34,951 nt of DNA from Geosporobacter sp040797825 (GTDB lineage Bacteria; Bacillota; Clostridia; Peptostreptococcales; Thermotaleaceae). Both the position numbers and the translations under genes were made by a program. Within the stretch, counting starts at the first letter, position 1. The number at the start of each line of letters is the position of its first letter. The notes under the pieces are model-generated. The model searched no databases. It worked only from the letters and a program-made list of their open reading frames with translations, and was not told where the DNA came from. Below, one piece after another: positions 8,357-17,241 of the stretch. The DNA lies in assembly GCA_040797825.1 (NCBI GenBank), contig JBFNEZ010000018.1:1-34951 (forward strand), read 5' to 3'.

Positions 8357-11300
8357 AATAACGGGGCACTTCCAGAAAATTTTTGGGCTGAGCTTTCGCT
8401 CTTACGTATACAGGTCCACCTACATAATCACCAGGTAGGTGGGTATTGATATTGGTGCAAGCAGCCCAATTGCCATCAAGTCCATCGGTAGAATCGGTAC
8501 TGTATTCCATAGCTGTGGCGGTGCCATTAATAATCTTCCGTTCTAGGTCTACCCATGCAGGACTTAAATCTAGGTTGGTAGTAAAGGCAATGGTCTGAAT
8601 TAGACTTGGGAGAGCTTTGTCCATAGCTTTTAATCTAACTTGTACGGTCTTGTTGCCACTAAAATCTCCCTCAATCTCTCCCGATGTCCAAGGACCTGTG
8701 CCAAGCTTATACTCATGGATAGCAGTAAGTCCTACAATTTCATTTTTTACATCATCTGATTCCAACGTAGGTGCAGCGCCTGGAGCTAAAATAGTTTCCC
8801 ACTCTGATATTTTGGATGGAAGATTTATGGCATCTCCCTTAAATCTTAAAGCGATTTTCCCAGGTGAAAATGGGATGCCTACAGTGGTTGCCTCAGCACC
8901 TAAATGAATCCAGTTGCCAGCGCCAAAGCGATACTGAAGTTGATTCTTAAGTTCTTCAGGTACTGAGATAGTACCATTGGCCACATGATAAGCAAAATTA
9001 CCTCCTATACTTGGCCCTTCACCAGGCTGAGTGATCACTGCTACTTCTTTATAGTTAAGTGGGTAGGCCTTTTCCCGAAGGAACACTTTTCCCGGAATAA
9101 AGGCTGCATTGGTATTGGTATTACTGCAAGCTGCCCAGGTACCATTGGTGCCGTTTGTGGAGTCTAAGCTGTACTCCATAGCATTAGTTGTACCAGTAAT
9201 TTGATTTGTGGCCACATTAACTCCTACCGCTGAGAAGTCTAAGTTCTGGGTAAAGAAAATAGTTTGCTCAAGGCTAGGGAGGTTCGTGACCGTAGCTTTT
9301 TTCCGTACATATACAGTTTTGTTGCCGCTCAGGTCTCCTTCTACATCTCCTGAAATCCAAAGCCCTGTACCAATTTTGTATTCATAATCAGCAGTTAGAC
9401 CAATTAACTTATTCTTAAGATCATCAGCTAGCAAAGTTGGCGCTGGAGCGGGAGGGGCAAGGGTTGCTTTAACCATAGGCTCGGATGCCAGCTTCTCCAG
9501 GTCGGCCTTTCTCCTAAATGCAAGTTCCCCTTGCTGGAACAGAATGCCTCCTGTAGCAGCAGTTGTTCCAAGGTGGGTCCAGGCACCAGTACCTATTCGA
9601 TATTGTAATTCTCCTACCAAGCTATTAGGGAGGGTAATCGTACCATCAATAATGCTATAGCTGATTTCTTCCATTTGACTATCTGTTAGTTTATCCTTTG
9701 CTTGGATAGGGGTTGTTGTTACTTTGCGATAATTCTTAGGCTTTGCCTTTTCTCGTATATAGACATTGCCTGATAAATTGGTGACGGTTGTATTGCCAGC
9801 GGTACAAGGAGCCCAGCTTCCATTGAGGCCATCGGTAGAATTAAGGCTGTACTCCATGGCTGTGGTAGTGTTGGTAATCTGGGATGTGACTGCATTAATC
9901 CCAACAGTATAGAGGTTGAGATTAGGTGTAAAGCTAATGAGCTGTTCAAGACCTGCTAGGGTAGCAGCAGTAGCTTTTTTACGCAGACTCACCTTGTCGG
10001 TCCCAAGGAATTCACTTTCAATATTACCTGGTATCCAGGGACCATTGTTGATACGATATTCATATTGATTATCCAATCCAGCAATCTTGTAGGTGACATC
10101 ATTGTAGCTTAATACAGGAGCTGGTGGGATGGCACCAATTTCAATAGGAGAAGAAGGGGATACGGTCACCGATGGAAGCATAGTGGCAGTAGCCTTCGCT
10201 CTGAAGTCTACCTTTCCAGGTTGGAAAGGAATACCCATGGCGATAAGTTTGTCCCCGTCTATTATAGTTGCTTCTAAATCCCTCCAAATGCCTCCTATTC
10301 TATATTGCAATAGGTTTTTTAGCACAGAAGGAATGCTTATGGTTCCATCGGCCACATGGTAGCTGACTAAATCCAGCTGTGTCTGATCGGGGCCAGTACT
10401 GCGGTCTACAGTAGTTATCAGCTGATAGTTTCTAGGCTTTGCCTTTTCTCGAATGTAAACCGTTCCTTCTATAAATGCCACCGTGGTATTGCCATTGGCA
10501 CAGGCGTTCCAAGTACCATTGATTCCATTGCTAGAGTCTAGGCTGTACTCCATGGCTGTGGTGGTACCTGTCAGCTGTCCCGCAGCTACATGGATACCAA
10601 CCCCTGAGAAGTCAAGTTTTGGAGTAAAATTAATATTGAGGATCTGGCTGGCCAAGGCTTCCTTGGTTGCTCCTTTACGTACGGAAATAGTTGTGTTTGC
10701 TGTGATGTTGAAACTGATAGTACTTTGTCCTTCAGGCCAAGTTAACCAATCTCCTGTGCCAATTTTATATTGATAAGGCTCTGAGGATATTTCTTTGGTA
10801 ATGGTTTGCTGGACATCATCACTGGTGATGGCTGGTACTGGTCCAGGAGCAGGAATCACAACCTTTGTAATCCCTTGAGAAGGCAGACTGCTGTTGCTTC
10901 CCCTATGTCTTATTTCTAAACTCCCTGGTTGAAATCCAATACCGCCTGTTTTTTTAGCAGGGCCTAGAGGCTTCCAAGAAGCACCTCCAATCCTGTATTC
11001 AAATAGTCCAGGCTCTAGGCTGTCCTCTAATATAATTTCTTCATTGGCAATATGGTAATCAATCTTGCCTAAAACAGAAGTGTCAATAGTTTCTCTGGTA
11101 ACCTCTCCTAGTTTTCTAAAATTCCCTATTCTATTCTTTTCTCGAATGTAGACGGAACCTTCTGCAAAGGTTACATTGGTATCGGTAGCCGTACAATTGG
11201 TCCAGCTGCCGTCATTGCCGTTGGTAGAGTTTAGACTGTACTGCATTTCTCCAGTAGTGCCTGTAATTTTTCCGAGAGATACATGGATGGCTGCACCGCT

Positions 11301-14300
11301 TAGGTTAATTCCATTCAGCTTTCCTGTTGCTAGGGAAGGAAGCTTTTCAGAAGTAGCCTTGATTCTTACTCTAAGATCTTCATCGCTGGTAATGTTCATT
11401 CCCGTTGTCTGTGCTGCAATTTCAGGAGTAACATTGGACCAAGTGCCACCCCCATTGAGACTGTATTCCATATCTACGGTAACACCAGCCAACTTAAGCA
11501 GACCAGGGGTTTCCGTAAATAGAGCGGTCACCATAGGAGCTGGTCCATTGGATAGGATTGCAACCTCTCGGTAGACCGTAGGTTGAGCCTTTTCTCTTAC
11601 ATAGACCTTGCCCGCTTTAAAATCTACGGTGGTATCAGTAGGTGAACAGTCAATCCAAGTACCATTGATACCATTGGTAGAGGTATTGCTATATTCCATT
11701 TCAAAAGTGGTATGAAGTAGCTTGTTATTGGCCACGTCCATTGTAACGGACTGTAGAGCCGCTAATGGCGTTCCTCTTGCAATCCCAAGAGAGATTTCTT
11801 CTGAATTTAAGGCATCGGCTTCAGTAACGGCATTTCCTTTGATACGAACTTTTACTGTGGTATCGGCACCAATAGCCGTGGAAGCTGTGCCTGATAAAGT
11901 GATCACAATGCTGTCTGTATCCTGTTTAACAGCATTAGCTGTCAAGCCCTGAGGCAGCCCGGTGAAGATCAAATCCGATGCAGCAATGGATGTCTTTAGG
12001 GTACCCATGGTTATTTTCAGGGTCCAGCTATTGTCACTGCTGCGAACCACTCTATTTTCAGGAGCGGCCATGGTCACAGTAGAATCTGTAGCTGTAGCAG
12101 CTACTTGGAGGATATTGGGCATAATTGAGAATGAAGGGGATGCCACAATAGGGTTTTCATTGTCTACTACAGCCTCTGGCGGAAGGGTCATCCGAATGGA
12201 CTGGACACCAGAGGTCAATGTATAGTCTGCAACAGCAGGGAAAGTAATAGTGATCCTGCTGCCAGTATTTCTAGTAATCGCAGAGGCTGTGGCTTTTAAA
12301 GCATCTACCACCTTATTCCAACCAGCAGCATCTGCTTCCGATGTAGGGACCATACCCTCAAATATCTTTTCCCGAATATGTAGGTTGGTTGCCACATCTC
12401 CAACCCAGGTTCCATCAGTTAAGTCAATAACCATGGTTTTTCCACCGGTTTTGATATCCCCTTCTCGGGTAGGAGCAGTGAGGAGGGTGCCCGATAAGGT
12501 TGCCCCTATGGTTGGTTTAATGGTGAGGGTACCTGATACTTGTACGGGACTTAAACCACCCTCCAAAGCACTGCCTGGCAAGGTTATACTTATAATTTGT
12601 TCCGTTGCAATATCATAACCCAGAGTTTGAGGTAGATGGATGGTAAGCTCGGTATCGCCATTTCTTGTAATAGCGCCCTGACCATCATTTTTTAAGGCAG
12701 TGATCACCTTTGCCCATTGGAGGGCTTCTGTTGTAGTTTTCAGGCCATCAAACAGGGCATTTCTTTTGGTAGAATTGCTTCGGATATCTGCTGCCCATTT
12801 TGCATCTCCTTGAGTACCTAAAGTGATTGCAATGCTCTCTCCACCTGTCATGATAGCTCCCTCTGGGACTACCTTATTAAGTATAGAAGCGGTTGCTTTT
12901 TGAATATAAGCTTCTGATACGACAATATCGGCAAAGGCTTGAATCTTGTTAGCATTGTCTGTTTTAAATAGGATTACATGCTGTCCTGGGGTAACTGGAA
13001 TATTGGTGTCTGCCCTATAGTTGGATAGGGTAGAGTTATTTAAAACTGTACCCACAGCAGGGGCTGGATAGGCAGAACCTTGGACAATAACCTGCCACTT
13101 AGAGTCCGTTGCTTCAGCTAAACCTGTCAGCCGCATGGTATCAATAGCACTTCCAGGAGCGATCCCATAGTCAGCTGGAGCGGTTAGTAGGGGAGCATAG
13201 GCTGTGATTTTTAAATCTGCACTGCTGAAGGACCTATATCCCTTAATCTTACCTGCACTATCGGTAGCTAGCAGAATAAGATATTGACCTGAAATAATAG
13301 GAATATTTTGACCTTCACTGTATAGGGTGGTCCCTACTAAGGTGCTGTCCAAGCCTGGTTCACTGAAGATTTCACCGGCTACGACATAGCGCCATGCGGT
13401 TGCACCACTCAAGCCAAAAAAGGATAGCGTGGTAAACCTAGTGGTACCGGGCAGAGAGCCAAAATCATTATGGAAATTAGATTCAGGCAGCACTGGTGCG
13501 TTGGGGGATCTAATCTGATTCGCTGTCAGAGTAAATTCCTTATAAGCCTTAATTTTACCAACGTCATCAGTAGCCAACAGAAGCAGTCGCTGTCCTGCTG
13601 TTAGCTTTTCTCCTTCCTTTAAGATGGACGTATTCATTGTATATTCCATAGCTCCTGGGAGCATGGTGTCAAAGCCTGGAGCTTCAAAGCTATTGGCCTG
13701 TACCTTTACATACCACTTGGTTGCACCAGGGATGGCGGGTGCACCGAAGGACAATTGGCGGAATTTTGTGGAGCCTTCATCAATACCCGGCTCTGGCAAG
13801 GTATAATGGGTTGTCTGTGCTAATTGAAGTGCAATAGCTACTTTGATCTGACTGCTCTCTAGGTTGGTAAAGATTTTGTAGCCTTTGACACGACTGCTGC
13901 TATCTACTGCAAGGAGAAGTAGGTTTTGTCCAGGGGCAATAGGAATATTGGCGCCCTGGGTATAGTTAGTGGCACCAGAGATTACGGAATTCCACTCAGG
14001 GATACTAAAGGCTTCGTTTTGAACCTTATAGCGCCAACCGGTGGCACCAGAGAGCCCTGTAAAGCTTAAGGTGGCAATTTTAGTAGTACCGCTGAGGCTT
14101 CCCGGTTCTGGAATACTAAAGTTAACCGTTTCCAGTTCTGGAGTGTTTCCTGCCCGAACTTGGTTTTCTGTCAGGGTGAATATCTTATAACCCTTAATAT
14201 TTTCGTCATCATCGGTGGCCAAGAGAATGAGCCGCTGGCCAAGAGCTGCAGGAATAGATCCCCCCGCAGTGTAAGGGTTTGTCCCATTAAGCTTTGTATT

Positions 14301-16232
14301 CAAGATAGGCACTTCGAAGGCATCCTCTTGAACTTTATAGTACCATTTGCTGGCCTCTGTCATTGGGTAAACACGAGAAAGACCAAAGGATAGATTTTCA
14401 ATTTTTGTAGTTCCGGGGCTATCGCCCTTTACTGGCTGGCTGTAATGGGTAGTAGCCTGCAGCTCTATAGCTGAAGCAGGACGAATGGCAATGTCAGTGC
14501 CCTTAATGATAACATAGCCCTTTATTTTGCCAGAACTATCTGTGGCCACCAAAAGAAGATATTGGCCTGGGTTTATTGGAATATTGCTTCCTGCTGTATA
14601 GATTGCAGGAGTTGTTAAAATACTGTCGAAGGCTGGAGGGCTGACAGGTTCGTTGAATAGCTTATAACGCCATGTATTTGGACTTCCAGTGAGGCCATCA
14701 AACTTTAAGGTAGAGATTTTGATGGTGCCGTTGGCAGAACCATACTCTGGAGCAGAATAATTTGTATCTAGCTGTAATAAAGGTGCATTGTTGCCCTTGA
14801 TTTGTGCAGCGGTGAGACTATTAAAGATGCGGTAGCCCTTTATTTGATTGTTGTCATCTATGGCGGCCAGAAGCATATGCTGACCTGGGGCAATTGAAAT
14901 ATTGTCCAATAGGCTTTGAAGAATTGGAGCAGTAGTACTTATGTCTGTAAGGACACTGTTCCGCGCAGGTATATCAAAGGCTGAAGATTGTACTTTTACA
15001 GCCCACATTGTGGCTTCATCCATAGGTGGAAGTTTAGGATTTCCTGGATGTAGGCCAGAAAGCTTGGTGCTTCCTTGATTACTGCCTGGAGTAGGAGCCT
15101 GATAGTTGGTAGTAAGTATTAACCGATTTGGCGCAGGGGACAAGGAGGCAGCTGTAATGGTAAATCGTTGGTAGCCCTTTACCCTGCCCGCAGCATCTGC
15201 TGCTACAAGGATCATATACTTGGTCAAAGCGCTAGAAATAGGGTGCAGAGCATCTCCTGTAACAATACTGATTTCATCACCTGAAGTATAGTCACTCGTA
15301 CCTACGATAACAGAGTTTTTATAAATAGAAGCGGGGAAGGCTGTATCCTGTACTTTGATAAGCCACTGAGAGGCTTCTGGTATATTCCCTATATCTGGCA
15401 AACCGGTTATTATGCAAGTGCCAGCCTTTTCTTTGCCAGCCCCTAGGGTGGCGCTGTCTATAGGAAGGGCATTTTCTAGAGCAGCTTGAATTTGAGATGC
15501 AGCAACTTGAATGTTGGCATATGCCTTAACCTGACTAGAGTCATTGGTTGCCAATAGTTGAATATACTGGCTAGGCTCGATTGCAATATCCCTGTCAGCT
15601 GCATATGAAGTGAAGCCTGAGGCAACGGCAGCATCCAAGCTTGGAGCGGGCATTGGAGCATCGGAAACCTTGATTAGCCATTTGCCAGCATTGTTAGGCA
15701 GCTGCAAGACGGCTAGCTTGGTAGTACCCGGGGCATCACCTGATTCTGGTGTACTGTAATGACCTGGAGAGGTCAACAGAAGAGCCTTTGGCTGTGTTCC
15801 TGCCTCCGTATATTCGCTAAAATCCACATTGCTAATATCTGCGAAGTCTTTTTTAGAAGGAGAAACCCTTGCTAATGCCTCTCCTATTTCTTGCAAATTG
15901 TCTTGTATGTACTGTAACTTTTCTTCAGCCGTATTAAAGGTTATATTGTTTAAATAATTCTCTAATGCTTGGTACTGTAAATTTTCTTGCTCCACCATAT
16001 TGATATACTGACCATTTTCTACCTCCTTGTAAAAGAGGTCAACATTTGCCTTAGTCTGAATATCTTGCAGAAGCTGGGTTACGGAGTTTTCATTATCTAT
16101 TCGATAGATTTTTTTCAATCCTGTATGGATAATATCACCAGGAGCGGCAAAGGCTGTAGAAATACTGCTGATAACTAATAATAGGGCTAAGCTAAGGGAG
16201 AGAAAATATTTGGTTGGTTTTTTCCGATTCAA
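8355..16232 (-). CDS. Giant secreted repeat protein, 2625 residues
   Basis: No function is recognised. A signal peptide (about 1-29, ending AFAA) is followed by about 115 helical residues. Nine degenerate repeats of about 105 residues cover 147-1112 (consensus pieces GTTKI..LSF, WRYKVQ..AF, PGQ.LLLLATD..GKIKGY). Two repeats span about 1116-1370 and resemble a domain seen in other large surface proteins (RNALFDGL, ITLPGSAL). A single beta domain covers 1371-1490. From 1491 to the end runs a compound repeat whose landmark is MEYSLDSTNG.NGTW..C, present six times. Parts of the compound repeat (DDV...GLT..YEYKIGTGPW) look like DUF4073-type domains, from memory. No SLH, LPXTG or membrane anchor is present. 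The start is TTG with AGGAGGT eight bases upstream. It lies 29 bases after the 298-aa SLH gene and is probably cotranscribed. It may be a filamentous surface protein held by SLH partners (inference). Confidence 0.88.
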   Translation of the reverse strand: MNRKKPTKYFLSLSLALLLVISSISTAFAAPGDIIHTGLKKIYRIDNENSVTQLLQDIQTKANVDLFYKEVENGQYINMVEQENLQYQALENYLNNITFNTAEEKLQYIQDNLQEIGEALARVSPSKKDFADISNVDFSEYTEAGTQPKALLLTSPGHYSTPESGDAPGTTKLAVLQLPNNAGKWLIKVSDAPMPAPSLDAAVASGFTSYAADRDIAIEPSQYIQLLATNDSSQVKAYANIQVAASQIQAALENALPIDSATLGAGKEKAGTCIITGLPDIGNIPEASQWLIKVQDTAFPASIYKNSVIVGTSDYTSGDEISIVTGDALHPISSALTKYMILVAADAAGRVKGYQRFTITAASLSPAPNRLILTTNYQAPTPGSNQGSTKLSGLHPGNPKLPPMDEATMWAVKVQSSAFDIPARNSVLTDISTTAPILQSLLDNISIAPGQHMLLAAIDDNNQIKGYRIFNSLTAAQIKGNNAPLLQLDTNYSAPEYGSANGTIKISTLKFDGLTGSPNTWRYKLFNEPVSPPAFDSILTTPAIYTAGSNIPINPGQYLLLVATDSSGKIKGYVIIKGTDIAIRPASAIELQATTHYSQPVKGDSPGTTKIENLSFGLSRVYPMTEASKWYYKVQEDAFEVPILNTKLNGTNPYTAGGSIPAALGQRLILLATDDDENIKGYKIFTLTENQVRAGNTPELETVNFSIPEPGSLSGTTKIATLSFTGLSGATGWRYKVQNEAFSIPEWNSVISGATNYTQGANIPIAPGQNLLLLAVDSSSRVKGYKIFTNLESSQIKVAIALQLAQTTHYTLPEPGIDEGSTKFRQLSFGAPAIPGATKWYVKVQANSFEAPGFDTMLPGAMEYTMNTSILKEGEKLTAGQRLLLLATDDVGKIKAYKEFTLTANQIRSPNAPVLPESNFHNDFGSLPGTTRFTTLSFFGLSGATAWRYVVAGEIFSEPGLDSTLVGTTLYSEGQNIPIISGQYLILLATDSAGKIKGYRSFSSADLKITAYAPLLTAPADYGIAPGSAIDTMRLTGLAEATDSKWQVIVQGSAYPAPAVGTVLNNSTLSNYRADTNIPVTPGQHVILFKTDNANKIQAFADIVVSEAYIQKATASILNKVVPEGAIMTGGESIAITLGTQGDAKWAADIRSNSTKRNALFDGLKTTTEALQWAKVITALKNDGQGAITRNGDTELTIHLPQTLGYDIATEQIISITLPGSALEGGLSPVQVSGTLTIKPTIGATLSGTLLTAPTREGDIKTGGKTMVIDLTDGTWVGDVATNLHIREKIFEGMVPTSEADAAGWNKVVDALKATASAITRNTGSRITITFPAVADYTLTSGVQSIRMTLPPEAVVDNENPIVASPSFSIMPNILQVAATATDSTVTMAAPENRVVRSSDNSWTLKITMGTLKTSIAASDLIFTGLPQGLTANAVKQDTDSIVITLSGTASTAIGADTTVKVRIKGNAVTEADALNSEEISLGIARGTPLAALQSVTMDVANNKLLHTTFEMEYSNTSTNGINGTWIDCSPTDTTVDFKAGKVYVREKAQPTVYREVAILSNGPAPMVTALFTETPGLLKLAGVTVDMEYSLNGGGTWSNVTPEIAAQTTGMNITSDEDLRVRIKATSEKLPSLATGKLNGINLSGAAIHVSLGKITGTTGEMQYSLNSTNGNDGSWTNCTATDTNVTFAEGSVYIREKNRIGNFRKLGEVTRETIDTSVLGKIDYHIANEEIILEDSLEPGLFEYRIGGASWKPLGPAKKTGGIGFQPGSLEIRHRGSNSSLPSQGITKVVIPAPGPVPAITSDDVQQTITKEISSEPYQYKIGTGDWLTWPEGQSTISFNITANTTISVRKGATKEALASQILNINFTPKLDFSGVGIHVAAGQLTGTTTAMEYSLDSSNGINGTWNACANGNTTVAFIEGTVYIREKAKPRNYQLITTVDRSTGPDQTQLDLVSYHVADGTISIPSVLKNLLQYRIGGIWRDLEATIIDGDKLIAMGIPFQPGKVDFRAKATATMLPSVTVSPSSPIEIGAIPPAPVLSYNDVTYKIAGLDNQYEYRINNGPWIPGNIESEFLGTDKVSLRKKATAATLAGLEQLISFTPNLNLYTVGINAVTSQITNTTTAMEYSLNSTDGLNGSWAPCTAGNTTVTNLSGNVYIREKAKPKNYRKVTTTPIQAKDKLTDSQMEEISYSIIDGTITLPNSLVGELQYRIGTGAWTHLGTTAATGGILFQQGELAFRRKADLEKLASEPMVKATLAPPAPAPTLLADDLKNKLIGLTADYEYKIGTGLWISGDVEGDLSGNKTVYVRKKATVTNLPSLEQTIFFTQNLDFSAVGVNVATNQITGTTNAMEYSLDSTNGTNGTWAACSNTNTNAAFIPGKVFLREKAYPLNYKEVAVITQPGEGPSIGGNFAYHVANGTISVPEELKNQLQYRFGAGNWIHLGAEATTVGIPFSPGKIALRFKGDAINLPSKISEWETILAPGAAPTLESDDVKNEIVGLTAIHEYKLGTGPWTSGEIEGDFSGNKTVQVRLKAMDKALPSLIQTIAFTTNLDLSPAWVDLERKIINGTATAMEYSTDSTDGLDGNWAACTNINTHLPGDYVGGPVYVRAKAQPKNFLEVPRY
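8400..11760 (-). repeat. Tandem compound repeats of about 670-700 bp in the 3' half of the giant gene
   Basis: The MEYS...C landmark is encoded near 8466-8511, 9135-9180, 9811-9857, 10507-10554, 11203-11250 and 11657-11701. The five copies from 8466 to 11250 are spaced about 670-700 bases apart; the sixth is closer. Each full unit has three parts in order: MEYS...REKAKPxNY, YHVADGTISIP...LQYRIG, and DDV...YEYKIGTGPW. Nucleotide similarity between units is visible, for example in the stretches encoding REKA and MEYS. Confidence 0.8.
12897..15794 (-). repeat. Nine tandem repeats of about 105 codons in the 5' half of the giant gene
   Basis: Each unit encodes a variable segment, GTTKI, a tryptophan-containing strand (W.YKVQ), then PGQ.LLLLATD and KIKGYK.F. 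Units 4, 6 and 8 share GLSGAT.WRYKV, while units 3, 5 and 7 share a longer insert before KW.VKVQ and a T..Q(I/V)(R/K)..N.P ending. This indicates amplification of a two-unit block. Confidence 0.75.
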
Positions 16233-16248
16233 TCAGTCCTACCTCCTT
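16230..16248 (-). promoter_or_regulatory. Ribosome binding site fixing a TTG start for the giant gene
   Basis: AGGAGGT (minus strand, 16241-16247) lies eight bases before TTG at 16232-16230. The TTG is followed at once by a basic, hydrophobic signal peptide. No in-frame ATG is as well placed, so TTG is the probable start. Confidence 0.8.
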
Positions 16249-16261
16249 TTTATATGTATGA

Positions 16262-17158
16262 TTATAGATTGTCTTGGAGAATTAAGCTTCCCTTTGGATC
16301 ATAGACCTTGTATTGATAGCCTGAAAGCTTTTCAATTAGACCTATAGGGAAGGCTGTAATGTTAAAAATCCCTGTGCTATCCACCTTTACCTCTCCGTAG
16401 GCATCAGATTTTTTATCGCCCTGGGGATAGAGACCAATGCGGTAACCTTCAAAAGAGTCACGACCTGTAAGCTGTCCTGAAAAGTTTCCCACAATATGGG
16501 TGGTGAAGGAAATGGTTTTAATTCCTACAGACTTGGTGGCACTTTCTTTTAAAGGGAAGATTCCAAGCTTTTCAGCAAGAGTTTTGGATGAATGCTTTAG
16601 TTCTAAATCTAAGGTTTTTTCCATGGTCACTCCTACTACTTCCCGAGTAACCCTTGTGTGCATGCCAATGGTGGGATCGGCTAAACCCAAGGCTTGAGCC
16701 TTTGTATAATAGTCCTCAGGATAGCGGTGGAAATCCTCTCCATCTTGATAGCCTAGCAGACGAAGCATGACCGCCAGCAGCTGAATATAAGTTACAGAAC
16801 CACCAGGGTTAAAGGTATCGGGACCTGTCCCGAACATAAGACCTTGCTTATAGGCCATACCGATGTGGTAGCGGGCCCATCCACCTTGAAAATCAGAAGT
16901 ATCTCTGTAAGGGCCTGTCTCTGCAGCCATTTTTACAGCTTCATCGGTGATACCTTGAAAGCGTACGGCAATCGTTGCAAACTCTGCTCGATTGGCTGTG
17001 CGCTCCAGGTTTAACCCGCCTACGCCAAAATAACCGTTCTTGACTACCCGTTCCATGGATAGAGGGATTGTCTCATGGGTGGATGCTGCATAGGATGGGG
17101 CCATGATTGTTAGGAACAATATCAAAACCAATATGTGACATAGATTTCTTTTCGCCAT
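16262..17158 (-). CDS. Secreted SLH protein with C-terminal domain shared with its neighbour
   Basis: This 298-residue protein has a signal peptide (about 1-25, ending SYAA) and three degenerate SLH repeats at about 40-70, 84-138 (WARYHIGMAYKQGLMFGTGPDTFNP) and 146-188. A C-terminal domain of about 87 residues starts near 212. That domain, with landmarks FSGQLTGRDSFEGY, FNITAFPIG and GYQYKVYDPKGS, is clearly homologous to the last 87 residues of the 1079-aa protein encoded upstream. SLH repeats should anchor it to the cell wall; the shared tail could be a docking or assembly domain (inference). The start has AAGGAGG just upstream. It lies 83 bases after the 1079-aa gene and 29 bases before the giant gene, consistent with one operon. 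Confidence 0.9.
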   Translation of the reverse strand: MAKRNLCHILVLILFLTIMAPSYAASTHETIPLSMERVVKNGYFGVGGLNLERTANRAEFATIAVRFQGITDEAVKMAAETGPYRDTSDFQGGWARYHIGMAYKQGLMFGTGPDTFNPGGSVTYIQLLAVMLRLLGYQDGEDFHRYPEDYYTKAQALGLADPTIGMHTRVTREVVGVTMEKTLDLELKHSSKTLAEKLGIFPLKESATKSVGIKTISFTTHIVGNFSGQLTGRDSFEGYRIGLYPQGDKKSDAYGEVKVDSTGIFNITAFPIGLIEKLSGYQYKVYDPKGSLILQDNL

Positions 17159-17241
17159 TTGGGCCTCCTTTGTGGCTCAAGGCACCAAGAGATTTGATGC
17201 CCTGAGCAATAGTAGATTTTAAAATTATTTTAGTTGAAGAA

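Noticed and set aside
11176..11574. Plus-strand open frame of 132 codons, and similar frames over 8617-12618
   Set aside because: These are shadows of the giant minus-strand gene; their recurrence reflects its repeats and they lack ribosome binding sites.
8355..15794. Possible CRISPR-like array because of regular repeats
   Set aside because: The repeats are coding, hundreds of bases long, degenerate and in frame; there are no short identical repeats with unique spacers.
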